Numbered from the stretch's first letter, positions 1 through 12,020 are shown. The stretch is DNA of 64,000 bases from Centropus unirufus (GCA_013397695.1 VYZI01000018.1:1992481-2056480), one strand, 5' to 3'. Program-made: numbers and translations. Notes: generated from the sequence alone by a model not told the origin.

Positions 1-419
1 TGTTAAGCTCACTCAAAAATTAAAAACAACCCCTCCCCACAAACTTAAAAAGAATTAATGCTGATTATGTTTCAGTCAATGCGTTTATTTATGGAAGAAG
101 CAAGTCTGTACCTCAGCAAACCCTTGTGTGTGTTTACAAATACCAAATAAAGCAATTAATCATTTTTGGTTGTATTACCCTGATAGCCATTGGCTGCGTA
201 AAGGATATGCCCTGCATTTTTCAAATACTATAAGAGAAGTACTACCATTATAGGCAAAATCACTAATAAACAACCCCCAAAACCATCAGCCAGCAAAAAG
301 TACAAACCCAAACCCCCAACAAAACCAGCTCATTTTCATAAATTTACACATAAAACAACCTTTCACTATGATGATGACTTTTCTGGAAAAAAAAACCCGA
401 AAACTTGGCTTATGATAAT

Positions 420-790
420 TCCATTGTGTTTGTTGTTTTTGATTCCTCTGAGCTATTGGACGGTGTTGGAGACAAATAGAGGCCTAACAATATCGCTGAG
501 CTGGCAAATGCTCTGTCCCTTTAAGAGCCTAAGCTTGATTATCATGATGAGTCTGCACGCTTCAGAGTGACAATAGTTCAAGTCTCATTTAAAAAAAAAT
601 GATTGGAAAATTATGAATTCCTTCTACAGCAAGATTTCTAGGCGCTGAAATGGAATCTGGGCTGCCCCTCTCACCTGCAGCTCTGTCCAAAAGAATTCTC
701 AGTTTCTTAAATATTTTTTTTTGAGGGCTATGAATAGATGCCAGTCGGCTGCAATTTTTATTTAAGATAAATTAGGATGGAGCTGCAGGT
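420..790. promoter_or_regulatory. Candidate conserved non-coding element
   Basis: This segment has high-complexity, non-repetitive sequence between two A/T-rich zones. It contains the palindromic core ATCATGAT (541-548) next to a GATTA motif, and mixed purine/pyrimidine content without microsatellite decay. No reading frame of useful length crosses it and it matches no repeat family I recognise. Such blocks in vertebrate gene deserts are often deeply conserved enhancers, but conservation cannot be seen from one genome. The boundaries are approximate and the call is inference from texture and motif content only. Confidence 0.25.
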
Positions 791-3700
791 TCAAAATTTC
801 TAAAGAAAGAAAAATAAACAGAAGCATGAATGGTAAAAAGAGAAGGAACACCAAATGAATAATAAAATATTTAGTGCTTTTCAATTAACTCTTCAGACGA
901 TTAGTATACTAGTATATTATATCATAAAAATAATGTCTATTAATTTTTTTGCAGCCATTATCTTGACCGTGATTTAGTTCTCCCAAATCATTAACAATGC
1001 TATTAAAAAGGTGGATGTAGATGAATGTTCTGGGTAGTGTGCAGGAAAATAATAGGATTACAGCTACGAGTCAAGAATGAAGCTGAAGACCAACAGATTT
1101 TAGAGGAAAAAAGTGGGGGACTGGAAAGGAAGAAACACCTGGAAGAAAATGAAATGAGGGGGAAGGAATACAGAAAAAAAAAACAGTGATCTGACTCTGT
1201 GCAGTTTCTTACAGTTGCTGAAGTGCTTTCCTGGTAAGATTCCTTCTCTCTTCCCCAAAACGCTGCAGTTTAATTTTAATGCTGAAAAAAACCATTGTTT
1301 CATGAAAGGCTCGGTCTTTCGGAATCACACAGCTTTTCTTCACAATGGAAATCTGTGTGTACATCATGAAGAAGATAAATACGTGTATGAATAAGAGTCC
1401 CCGGGGTCTTTTCTGAAGCAATGAAGCATCCTTGTTTCAGGTTACAATGGCAGCTTGAGGGCAGCATTTCCATCCAGAAGAAAATGGCTGCGACTCTTCA
1501 TAAATAGAGGCCTTCTTGGAAAATGAGATCAAGTGCAGAACCAGGAATGTGTTAACCAAAGAGGGAAGAGAAACATCAGCAAAATGAAAATGAACGGCTG
1601 ACACGTAGTTCAGAAAAGGTTGCCAGTGGGAATTTCTTTGTCTGAATGGAGGTTTTGTTGTAGAAATAGATGTGTTATTATCATTATATTAGTTGCTAAT
1701 ATTAATTAAAATTGCAATCAAATTTCCCTGGTGCTTTTCACACCTGAAAATGACAGTCCTTCACCCAGCTGTAAGGATTCACTGAGTCAGAATTTTGTGT
1801 TAATGTTGAGATCTTGTGCTCAGGTACCAGCTAATTAGACCCTAATTTTAAGTAAGATCATTCTTTCTATATTTTTTTGGTTATGTTTTTGAGTAGAAAG
1901 GTTGTGCTGCTACAAAAGAGGTAGCAGCAATGCTTTGTGACTGATAAAGCATGTTGTTTTACAAGGTGTGCAATAGTTTTTGCATGCCCAGAACCTTTTT
2001 ATTAACACAGACTCCGGGCAAATGCCAGCTGGTGGGACGAAGGGGTGCCAGCCAGCCTAGCAGACGGATCCTAACTGTCTTATCTCTGTCAGACAAGGTG
2101 ACTGACGGGTGCAGTCTACAGCAGGGCTGTGTGATGAACTCCCCAGGGTTTGCCTCTTGCCTTCTCCACCCTCCTTGACTGATAACAAGAGCGGCAGGAG
2201 AAATGTGGATGCTGACATCTGTTTTGTTACACCCTTTGGCCCAAGGCTAACCACTGGCCATGCCAGGCTGTGACTCTATCCCTTAGATACCCAGGGCAGC
2301 TCATGGCTTGTTAAGTCGGGCAATTATTTTACATTTTTGCAAGGGAGGATAGAAATGGGATTATACTTTCAATAGTAATTAAAACCCAAGGACAAGTTGT
2401 GAAGATGAGCTGAAGCTGCTGGTTGCAAGAGCTCCTCCCACTGGCTCAACTCCAGATTCTGGCCACTAGAGTCCCTTCTAGTGTTTCACAACCCAATTTT
2501 TGAGTAGAAGTCCAGCAAGACTTTAGTTCAGATCAGCAAATATTCCCTAGAGAAAGAATGGACTCTTGATTCCACAGTAAAGGAGAGAGAAAACTGGAAA
2601 GCAAGGAATGACTGATAACTGGAGGTGCATGAGGAGATGTATTTTCTCACTATATGGTTATTTTAACTGTTTGTCTTGGACACCTGCTCTATTTGCTCTT
2701 CTTGTATCTTATAATTGCACACACAGATGCTGAGTAAACAGTGGCAGCTTTATGTCAACTTTCATAATCTGAATTATGTTTCCTAAATTACCTAAAATCC
2801 ATGAATAGGCCAGCAAAATTCTGTTCTGTTCATATAAAAATCCAGATATTGCTGCAAAGAGATTTAAATGAAGAGCTGACAATAGTGAAATAAATGCTTG
2901 ACAAAAATTCAAAGTATGCAGAAATGGCAAAATTGAAGAAGTCTAAAAGCCTATAATGATCAGAAGATGGGAATAGAAATATCTTTTTGACCTTTCAGTG
3001 GCTGGGTAACATCAATATTAAGTAATGAAGTTTGCTTGAAAATAATCTGGCAGTATGCAATGACACTGTTTGGGCTGAGAGGGAGCTCTGAGCTTATTTT
3101 AGATCCGTACATGATGGAGTCTGGCATGGTGTTGTTCTGTAATTGTATCCAGCTGATTTCTTCCCATTTATCCCAGCATTTGTTAAATAACTCAAACCAG
3201 AAAATGACAAAATGTGGAACTCCCCCTTTCCTCTCTTCCCCTACACATATATTAAGGCTGTCTTTTGATGGTTCTTGTGTTTATTTTTCCTAAATGTTTG
3301 TGATTCTTTCTTAGCCTAGAAAATCCACTTAATAAAGTTAGTTTCAGGTTTGTTTGCCTTCTTTTTCTATTTTTTCTTTCCCCAGAACAACTCAGGCCGT
3401 CAATTAAAGCACCCTTTCTAATTTCTAAACTGGATGGGTACCTTACCATAAATGACTCCTTAAAGTTATTCTTAGAATTGGCATTTGTTGCTCCATTGCT
3501 TGTTTTAATTTGTATTTAAATATGCTGCATAGTAGCAAGCCACACATTTCTTTCCCTCCACTGTATCTAGAGTCGCATTCAGTTGAGGTTCACTGGTGTT
3601 TATCCCTGGGGCTTTGGATTGGCATTAAGCTCAGTGATATTTGGAACTAGAAGTTTGTTCCTGCTCTTAATTTTACTTTGTTTATTACTGCCACTGTAAC

Positions 3701-6700
3701 ACATGTGTTTCTGATGCCTGGATTCGTACTGTCCCTGGTCCTAGCCACCTTGCTGTTAACTTCCTAGTATGGCAAAAATGGCCTGAAGCAAATACCACTC
3801 ATCGTTTCAGTTGTAAAGTTAATTTTAATGGCAACAGGCTGAAACTTCACCCAGATCCACAAATGCACTTTGTTTAGAGTAGGTCAAAGTACTACACCCT
3901 CTGCTTGGATGCCACACAATGGATCTTTTAGGTGGTATTTCTCTTCTATATATTTGTGTTTTAAAAAATGAATAATTCCTGTAATGCATTTTTAACCTGT
4001 TATCACCCTTGCACTAAAGTTTACTATGAGCATATGTCTTGTGAGGTACATGTACCACCGAGTGTGGCATGTCTTCACTGGGAGACAGGGCTAAAAGAAG
4101 GAGATTAAATTGAAAACATTGGAAAAATGTGTAAGGACATGGAAAATATTTTCTAGAGGCCAGTAGCACTGTCATTAATAAATATAATTCTGTAATACTT
4201 CAATACATTTTTTTTTTAATTTGACATTTAATTTGATTTGGATGTAGTATAAATCCGGGGACAGAAATTGCTATAACTTAAGAGACCTCTATATGCCAGT
4301 CTTTCATGACAAAAGAGAGGTGGTATGGGTAGTCCTTAATTTAAAAAAGAATTAATATTTTGAATAATTTTGTCAGTTTGAGGGTGATTCTGAATAAATT
4401 ACCTTTTCTTTCCTGTGGACTGGCCTGTTCTCTTCTGGGTATTATATTCCCAGAGGATTCACTGAGTCCATTCCTTAAATATGACTGTGCATAAAGCATG
4501 TGCAGATCAAGGAAAAATAAACTGCTTCAGACTTAAGTTAGAACTACATCTTTGCTGTTGTTAGTCATAAATCTTCCTATATATAGCTCTAAACAACCTC
4601 TTCTGATCAGAACAAATGGTTTTGGAGAAATGGTTATGAATATGAAGTCAGGAAATGACCATTTACATTCTGTTAATTTTAGTAGGACATGCAAATAGCT
4701 GTTTTCCATGTATAAAAGTATCCAAAATATATTCAGTTTGTTCAATAGCAGTTACATGTCTCTAAAGACATCACAGAGGTGAGTGTTTTCTGCCTCTATA
4801 GATCTTCATATTAAGACTCTGTCTTATTATTAAGGCTCTCCTTTTGGGTTTCTCAGGAGGAACAGGTTTAGTTCCAGGCTTTCATTATATTTAGGCTCTT
4901 AAATGAAGTTTGCCACCGCAGTTCTGGGCTCATGAAGGAGTGTGACTAATATCTGTCACATGTTGGTCATTTGCTCATCCTCTCCCCAGGGAAGAGGCAT
5001 GTACAATAGAACATCTTAGTTTACTAGAGAATTAAGGTTTTATTCTAAAATTCACAAGTTGGTATGGGCTTATTTCAGAGAGAGAAATGTCAAAGAAATG
5101 TGCCTGTAACTGGGAATAGAATGGCGTGAGCCCTGCAGCGATCCTTATTCTTTGTGAGATTTCACTCTGTACATTTGAATGAGCTGAGGAAGATCCACGT
5201 TCTGTAGGCAATCCTTTTTTTTGTTGAGCATACCACTGTTTTAGAGGACTGTAACAGCTAACACCCTGCCATTGTGTTTGATGTGTTTTTCTTATATCTC
5301 CAGGTCCAGACTGTTAAGGAAATGAGTAGAAAGTAATGCACAGTGTGTAGCCATGCTTGAGATAGCTCTGAATGTGCTACCTCAAAGGCTTTGGAACAAA
5401 ACCCACTTCTGAACATGATTTGAAATTCAGCTGAAAACAGCAAACATCTTCGGTATGTGTGTACTTACAATAAGCTGAGGGAATTCCATTATAGACTTCC
5501 TTTGTGACCTCCGGCTGTGTGGTATCTGGGCCTGCAGATAGCTGTGTGCCCGCATAAACTCTGAAAGTATCATACTCAGAATGCAGAGCCTCACTCCTGG
5601 CAGAACAGTCACACAGAAGTGATAATTTTCATGGCCAGAAGTGGAGAGAATTTTATAAATACACAAAATATTTTGGTTTGTATTTCTAAGTACTTGTAGT
5701 TCCCTGTTGATGCCATTCTTACGAGCCCTGTTGGCTGTAGCCATGGAGCTACAGAATGTAAAGTTTTGCGGTGTGATGGGAAATAGCATTCAAGAGCGCA
5801 TTACTGTACTCATTGTGGTAATTATGTCTATAAAATTGCAATCCAACCTTGTAAATTATTCTAGGATGACTGATGAGTGGTGATAAGTTGTTGTAACAAG
5901 TCTTTGGTGAGTTGGTATTTGCAGATCAGGTCCATAATTACCGGAAGATCCAGGCTATGTGCTCGCTTAGAGGCAGTTTCTGGAAAGATCTGAAGTCAGA
6001 GGAAAGAATTTCTGGCACTTACATGATTACTAGATCAGGTCTATAATGACTATTGTAAGAGAGTACTGCTTCTCTTTATTTTAAATATATGTATAGTATT
6101 TTTAGTAAATTTAAATTTTACAAGTATTTCCCCTGTGAGAATCATAAAGAAAGGGGTGGAGTGTGCTGTCCTTGTGCTAATTAAAGATTTTCCGATCTAT
6201 ATAGTGCCTCCATCAGCTAAACAATGTTTATGCACTGCTCATTTGAGTACGACAAAATCTGATGTACATAAACGAGCTCATTTGGAAACAGTGAACTCTT
6301 TCCCTCCAGAATGATTCCTGGTGTCTTAGATAGCCACTTGGTTGCCATCCAAACGAGAGACAGTAAAACAGAAAAAATCTTTAAAGAAAGGACTGTGTAT
6401 CTATCTGTATGTATACATCTCCAACTCTATAACATAATGCAAATAGAATTTTAACCAAATATCCTCTATTGTGGAGTGGAAATGGGGTACTGAAATATTT
6501 GTACAGTTTACCAACTATATAAATTTAAACTTGATAGTATTCACAAAAATAATACTTTCTGAGAAATTTCAAAATGCAAAGAACACCTGGCCTAAGAATG
6601 AAATGGAAATGTGTTCCACTATTATGAATAAAGACCCCTGATCCTGCCAGCACTTGCTGGAGTAAAGAACTGTGAAAATACCAGCAGCTCAACCATTATT

Positions 6701-6778
6701 TCTAAGGCCAATTTCATACAAAAACTTTCCAAGGGTGCCCAAACCTTTGCTCCTGGAAACACCCATGAACTGTGATTT

Positions 6779-6842
6779 GCTCATAGGAGTAGCTGTTTAC
6801 ATCTTAATAGGGTTACTTACACGAGTAAGATGAGTGTTTGAA
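6779..6842 (+). repeat. Ancient amniote interspersed repeat fragment
   Basis: The motifs CATAGGAGTAG and, about 30 bases later, ACACGAGTAAG face each other around a degenerate centre. This matches the layout of an old palindromic repeat that I recall from turtle, crocodilian and bird genomes, where AGTAG-type arms flank a CCATTGA-like core. A further related scrap may lie at about 6978-7020 (ACTCATATACTTAG and the run-out toward GGGGCCA), and the CCCCTGATCCTGC string at 6638-6650 resembles its outer end. If so, one decayed element could span about 6635-7020. I do not know a family name, and divergence is high. Confidence 0.4.
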
Positions 6843-7416
6843 TAATTTTTAAGGAATCCTTACCTTTATTTTACTGTATAATAGGAGCTATTAGCTAATT
6901 AATGTGCACTTGTAAATGCTGAAATCCTCCTGCAGGTGCTTAAGGCAGTCTCGTAAATTTGCTAAGACTAATCATGCAGTAATGCTACTCATATACTTAG
7001 TTTACTTAAGGTTGGGGCCACCATCTTCAATACAGTGGTAATTTAATAAAATTTTATTTTAGGCTTGTGACAGTTTCATGTTTAAACCAATCAATGTTTA
7101 AAAAATACCATTGAAAGTTTCTATTTCGTTGTGGTCCCTGGGAAATATCAGGCACAATAGGTGGAAAACACTTCTGTAGAAGTAGCTTAGTAAAATCTTT
7201 CATGAATATTCAAATGTGCGGTTTTCAGCTGCTGGTTTGATTGCTACTGGGCTAAGGTGAAATTTATGAAGTGCTCATTGGTGAAAACGTTACAGGCCAA
7301 GTTTCCTTACAGAGTCTTTGTATTATACTACAGATTCGCCCAGTGGACAGCATGTGCCAACATTTTATTTCTCTGAAATAAAAAATAGATAGTAAAATCG
7401 CCCCACCAGAGAGGAT

Positions 7417-8080
7417 GTGATGCTGGACTTGATGATCACCAATGCTAGGGAGCAACTCAGTGATGTCAAGATTGGAGGCAGCCTAGGCTGCACTGATTTT
7501 GCACTGGTGGAGCTCACAGTCTTGAGGGATGTGGATCAGATGAAGAGTAAAATCAGGACACTGAATTTCAGGAAAACAAACCTCCAGCTTTTCAAGGAGT
7601 TAGTCGATTGCAGCCACTGGGACACTGCCCTCAGGGCAAGGTAGCACAACAGAGCTGGCAGATCTTTAGGGACGCCTTCCATAGAATGAAAGAGCTCTCA
7701 GTCCCCAGGTATAAGAAATCAACAAAGGGAGGCAACAGACCAGCTTGGCTGAGTTGAGGCCTGCTGGTCAAACTATAGGGCAAGGAGGAAATACACAGGC
7801 AGTGAAAATAGGGACAGGTATCCTGGGAAGAGTAAAGGGATTGAGTAGGGATGGGGTCAGGAAGGCCAAGGCATGTCTGGAGGTGAACTTGGAACAGGAT
7901 GCAAAGGATAATACGAAGAGCTTCCACAGCTATCTCAGCCAGAAAAGGAAGATCAAGAAAAGTGTGACGCCTGATGAACCCAACTGGCAAATCGGTTACA
8001 ATGGACAAGGAGATTGTCAACACCTCAGCAACTCTTTTATCTCCGTTTTGACTGGCAGCCTCTCTTTCCAGACTTCTTGA
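7417..8080 (+). pseudogene. CR1 ORF2 endonuclease end and linker (broken)
   Basis: The first open piece (7417-7644) reads as the last strand-and-loop region of the CR1 AP-like endonuclease, with the LDLMITN and GGSLGC blocks typical of the family. The family's terminal Ser-Asp-His catalytic signature appears here as Thr-Asp-Phe (7492-7500), so the catalytic histidine is lost. After frameshifts, the piece at 7745-8080 matches the linker between endonuclease and reverse transcriptase: a DGVRKAKA block, then a lysine-rich KRK segment, then a block ending in SVLTGSLS. The frame changes between the two pieces. It is a fossil with no expected product, and the methionines are incidental rather than true starts. 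Confidence 0.85.
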
Positions 8081-8137
8081 GTGAGTGAAGTGCAAGAGGA
8101 AGACTAGGAGAGTGAAGTTCCTCCCACTGTAAGAGAA

Positions 8138-8601
8138 TAATGGAATCATGGAATGGTTTGGGTTGGAAGTGACCATAAAGATCATCTAATTCCAAGTCCC
8201 CTGCCATGGACCTGGACACCTCCCACTAGATCAGGCTGCTCAAAGCCCCATCCAACCTGGTCTTGAACTCTTCCAGAGAGGGAACATCCACAGCTTCCCT
8301 GGACAAGCTGTTCCAGTGCCTCACTACCCTCATTGTGAAGAATTTCTTCCTAACATCTAGTCTAAATCTTTCCCTCTCCAATTGATAGCCATTCCCCCTC
8401 ATCCTATCGCTACATGCCCTTGTAAAACTCCCTCCCCAGCTTTCATGTATGTCCCTTCAGGTACTGGAAGGCCACTATAAGGTCTCCCTGGAGCCTTCTC
8501 TTCTTGAGGCAGAACAGTCCCAACTATCTCAGTGTGTTCTCATAGCAGAGGGCTCCAGCTCTCTGACCATCTTTGTAGCCTTCCTCTGGACCCATTCCAA
8601 T
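8138..8601 (-). mobile_element. CR1 3' tail nested antisense in older CR1
   Basis: Read on the minus strand, this is the C-terminal coding end and 3' region of a CR1 element. The left edge carries the degenerate terminal repeats (GGAATCATGGAATGG, reverse complement of the ATTCTATG-type tail) followed by the TTGGGTTGGAAG block. The right edge is an abrupt 5' truncation after the CTCTGGACCCATTCCAA block. The flanking sequence on both sides is one continuous older CR1, which makes the insertion limits unusually clear. The trinucleotide GAA occurs at both edges (8135-8137 and 8602-8604) and could be a very short target-site duplication, as expected for CR1. The copy is more consensus-like than its host, so it is younger. 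Confidence 0.9.
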
Positions 8602-9812
8602 GAAGATGAGGTTCATGACCCTTTGAGGAACTTGAACCTACGTAACTCTGTGGGGCCTGACAAGATGCATCCCAGAGTCCTAGGGAATTATCTAACGTAG
8701 TTGCCAAGCCACTCTCCTTGGTATTTGAATAGCCATGGCAGTCAGGGGAAGCCCCTGGTGGCTGGAAAAAGAGAAACTTTGTACCCCTTTTTAAAAAGGT
8801 TGGAGAGGAGGACCCTGGGAACTAATCAGCCTTAATTCTGTGCCAGGGAAGAATATGGAACAGATCCTTCTAGGAGAGACGCTAGAGCACATAGAGGACA
8901 GGGAAGTGATTTGAGAGAGCCAGCATGGCTTCACCAAGGGCAAGTCTTGCCTGACCAATTTAGTGGGCTTCTATGATGAAGCAACTACATCAGTGGACAT
9001 GGGAAGAGCTATGGATGTCATCTATCTGGACTTTGGTAAAGGCTTTGATACAGCCAGTCCCCCACAACATCCTTCTCTCGAAATTGGAGAGATATGGATT
9101 TGATGGGTAGACTGTTTGGTGGTTCAGGAGTTGGTTGGATGGTCACATCTAGAGGGTAGTGGTCACTGGTTCAATGTCTAGATGGAAATCAGTGACAAGT
9201 GGTGTCTGTCAGGGATCTGCACTGGAACCAGTATCATCGATGACATAAAAAGTGGGATTGAGTGCACCCCATCAGCAAGTTTGCAAAGGATGCCAAGCTG
9301 AGTGGTGTGCTTGACACACCTGTGGGAAGGGATGACATCCAGAGCAACCTGGAGAAGCTTCAAAAGTGGGCCCATGTGAAACTCATGAGGTTCAAAAAGG
9401 CCAAGTGCCATGACCTGCACCTGGGCTGAGGCAACTCCTGGTATCAAGAAGGGCTGCGGGAAGATGGGATTAAGAGCAGCCCTGCTGAGAAGGTCTTGGG
9501 TGGTCTGGTGGATGAAACCTGGAGGTGAGCTGCTAATGTGCGCTTGGAGTACAGAAGGCCAACCGTATCCTGATGCCAACTGCATCAAAAGAAGCATGGC
9601 TAGCAGGTCAAGAGAGGTGATTCTGCTCCTTTATCCCACTCTGGTGATACGCCATCTGGAATACAGCATCCAGCTCTGGAGCCCTCAGCACAACAAAGAC
9701 ACGGACCTGTTGAGGTAAGTTCAGAGGTGATCCACAAAATCGGTCAGAGGGATGGTACACGTCTCCTGTGAAGACAAGCTGAGAGAATTGGGGCTGTTCA
9801 GGGATAGATTGC
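8602..9812 (+). pseudogene. CR1 ORF2 reverse transcriptase (broken)
   Basis: This is the continuation of the host CR1 beyond the nested insertion. The segment at 8614-8698 reads as the pre-palm block with GPDKMHPRVL. Palm motif A is intact as YLDFGKGFD, with its aspartate codon at 9029-9031. The family's FADD catalytic motif appears as Phe-Ala-Lys-Asp (9280-9291), so one of the two metal-binding aspartates is gone. Motif A and the FAKD block lie in different frames, proving at least one frameshift between them. The thumb region is recognisable as SRSREVILLLYP and HLEYSIQLWSPQ (about 9601-9690), and a last block, KLRELGLF, lies at about 9775-9800. The element then ends without the CR1 3' tail. 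Confidence 0.85.
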
Positions 9813-11189
9813 AAAGTTACAAATCAATCAGGTTTTGTAATACATTTATTTGCTTTGGTGGCTTGTTACATCATCTGAACCCTCAGACTGATTTTTACTT
9901 TAACAATCAATCCTCTCCCCTTTTTAATGTGCAGCCAAGAGTTAAATTTTTGTAGCTACTAATATTGAGAAGAGTATTATGACACTAGCAGGAAGATTTA
10001 TTGCATTTTGATGGCAGAGCTGAAAGGAGGTATAGACTGTACCACTGAACTGTCAAGATGCAAAGGTTGATTAGTCAGAAGGAGTTTGTTTTACACAGAG
10101 GAAACTCATCTGTATGTTCATCAGCTGATATGAGCAGGAATTCATCTGTATGAATGTTTTTACTCACAGATGGCCTGATATCAGCCCACAAGTAGGAGAA
10201 CATTTGAGTCTGTATTGGGAATGCTTACAACATTATCAGTGATGAAGCTGTGGCACTACACTGGTAACTGTCACATCTAAGAGTGTACACCTACTCAAAT
10301 ATTCATTGTGGCTTCTGATAAGCAATAAATGAAAGATTTATTGCTCAAAGATTTGGGCTTTTTGCTCACACATTTGCCCAAAAGGTGGGATTTCTAACCA
10401 GGAATTCTTTTAAGGGAAAGAGAGGAATTAAGCCTCTGGGTGTAATCAGCTACTAGCTTCTAGATTTACAGGCAACTGTGGTATTTGAATGCCATCCAAT
10501 AAGCAACATAACATATTGACAGCTGAGCTTTTGGCAGTTTTGCAATTGAGATGTGTGTGGATGGAAAAGAAGAGAAATCTACCAGAGGCATCCTGTGTAA
10601 TTAACACAGCTTCCAAATAGAACATGTTTTAGTCATGTATCAGTCTACTGTGGAAACTGGCCTGTGCAATAATTAGAAAGCGCAGCATTGTACACAAGTT
10701 GTGCCAGTCCGAACTTTGGCTGAGAAAGGACTTTCTGAAAAGCTGGTGGCTGCAGATCGTTAGTGGTGAGGTTCTTTAGTAGCTTGTACAAGCATCCCGT
10801 GGTCTACACGACAGTTCCACCACTGGCACCATCTAAACTATGCAAAGTCTTGAGTTCATGTGGGGTTTTGTCAGAGCAGCTGCAATCTGAGCTGAGATAA
10901 ACATGAGATGTGTTGTATTAAGTGACTCTACTCCAAGTGTGGACCATCGCAAATGTGCTTTGCGGTTAGCTTTAGCTAACCTGGTTTACTTCTCAAGTGG
11001 AACAGGCAAACGGTGCTTATGCCCAGCTTATAAGTGCAAGCTGACTTTATTATTTGCGGTTGTCTGCATGACTTTCATGCTAAGGCATTTCCATCAGGAA
11101 AGAAACCTTCAATGATGTTAACAGAACACTTATTAAAAGGATAAAAATAGGCTAATGACAGATATAAAAATATATTTGTGTATAGGGGG
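9813..11189. other. Unannotated DNA between two CR1 copies
   Basis: There is no gene and no recognised repeat. The sequence is of moderate complexity, with direct repetition of short words (TCATCTGTATG occurs near 10106 and 10142). A patch at about 10900-11050 is richer in CpG than its surroundings and holds a stop-free stretch of 70 codons on the plus strand with no family resemblance. I see no promoter-like arrangement. Confidence 0.5.
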
Positions 11190-12020
11190 AGATTAATTTG
11201 GTAGATTTATTTCCAGTGGAGTTCCCCTGGGATCTAGGCTTGTTTTTGATACTAATATTTTTGTCCAAATAAATGGAAGTGCTGAAAAGCATTAGCTGTT
11301 AAAATCTGTAGATGAGACTAACATTAGTGAGTTAGTAACAATAAAGAAAAAAGCACAATTGTTAAATGGATCGCAGTGACCTAATGATGTGGTCACAGAC
11401 AAATTATGCTATTCCCGATTGTTTATCTATGCCTATCTTAATACTCTAGATACTTGCTATAATACAGCAAGATATGTGACATCTAGAAGCTAAGAATGCA
11501 AGCCTTAGTTCTGTCTTGGAAGAACGCAACACCTTATGCATATGCAGCTCAATATGAGCCACCAGTGCTGTAGCCAAAAGAGGCACAGGATTTCCTGGCT
11601 GTATGAGAAGGAAAGTATCTATAGAAGCCAAGAAGTGAAAACAATATTGGCAAGATCATCAATAAGATTGTGGTGTTCGCTGGAGATCCCTCTTCCACAT
11701 CTTCCTCTTGAAGAGCAGAGTTCAAATGGAAGCCATGGAAACCAAGCAGGTGCTAGAAAAAAAGCCACCTCCCTCCAAGAAAGGAGCAAGGAGTTCTATA
11801 TACAGAGCTTAAAGATAAAATCAAGAAGCACATGGGTACCCTCCCATGAAAAAAAAGTGATAATTGGGCTTTTCTGTCCTGCTGACAAAGCATAACAAGA
11901 TCGAATGGCTGGAAGCTGTGAGAGTAATTAGATGCAGGAACTGCTTGCCAGGTGAGGTGGAGGAATTGCCATTACTCAGATTTTTAGGGAAGGGAGATTA
12001 GATCATCCTTTTCTTTATTT
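11190..12020 (+). mobile_element. Ancient amniote-type CR1 LINE fragment
   Basis: This is a very old CR1-clade ORF2 fragment. In order along the plus strand are the block before the catalytic loop (CAGTGGAGTTCCCCTGGGAT, about 11214-11233), the catalytic-loop equivalent TCTGTAGATGAGACT (11305-11319, reading Ser-Val-Asp-Glu-Thr in place of Phe-Ala-Asp-Asp-Thr), and a CAGCTCAATATGAG block (about 11544) followed by CCAGTGCTGTAGCCAAAAGA. After these come the GAGTTCTATATA segment (about 11790) and the C-terminal stretch ending GCTGACAAAGCATAACAAGA with GAATGGCTGGAAG (about 11880-11913). The last recognisable part is near 12000-12020. The copy is interrupted by many indels and matches the CR1 lineage shared by turtles, crocodilians and birds better than the young avian CR1s elsewhere in this window. 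Confidence 0.8.

Larger units (their letters stand above)
1..7404. other. Unannotated AT-rich DNA, no gene seen
   Basis: No recognisable gene, young repeat or RNA gene is visible. Stop-free stretches are short, the longest being about 120 codons on the minus strand near 5427-5789, and none resembles a protein family I know. The stretch alternates between A/T homopolymer-rich DNA (a C/A-rich run around 268-330 and T runs near 711, 4207 and 5215) and higher-complexity patches. The patch at 420-790 and an old repeat scrap at 6779-6842 are listed separately. The segment around 2010-2300 is visibly more GC-rich than its surroundings and I could not identify it. Confidence 0.6.
7405..9812 (+). mobile_element. 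CR1 LINE, sense, ORF2 remnant, interrupted
   Basis: This is a decayed copy of the avian CR1 non-LTR retrotransposon. The element encodes an ORF2 protein with an AP-like endonuclease followed by a reverse transcriptase, and it inserts by target-primed reverse transcription. The copy begins in the C-terminal part of the endonuclease domain, runs through the linker and the reverse transcriptase, and stops in the thumb/C-terminal region. The CR1 3' untranslated region and short terminal repeats are missing from its right end. A younger CR1 fragment at 8138-8601 splits it in antisense orientation. Several frameshifts and stops, plus broken catalytic motifs, show it is dead. Because it is truncated at both ends, it is either a 5'-truncated insertion later deleted at its 3' end or a remnant of a longer copy. 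Confidence 0.9.

Noticed and set aside
5427..5789. 120-codon open frame on the minus strand
   Set aside because: No domain or family resemblance, and this length is expected by chance somewhere in 64 kb read in six frames.
7631..8185. 184-codon open frame on the minus strand, the longest in the window
   Set aside because: Antisense of the CR1 linker region. The sense strand gives the recognisable protein.
9178..9597. 139-codon open frame on the minus strand
   Set aside because: It is the antisense shadow of the CR1 reverse-transcriptase remnant.
11536..11895. 119-codon open frame as an independent gene
   Set aside because: It lies wholly inside the ancient CR1 and its LNMSHQC start matches CR1 ORF2, so it is a transposon fossil.
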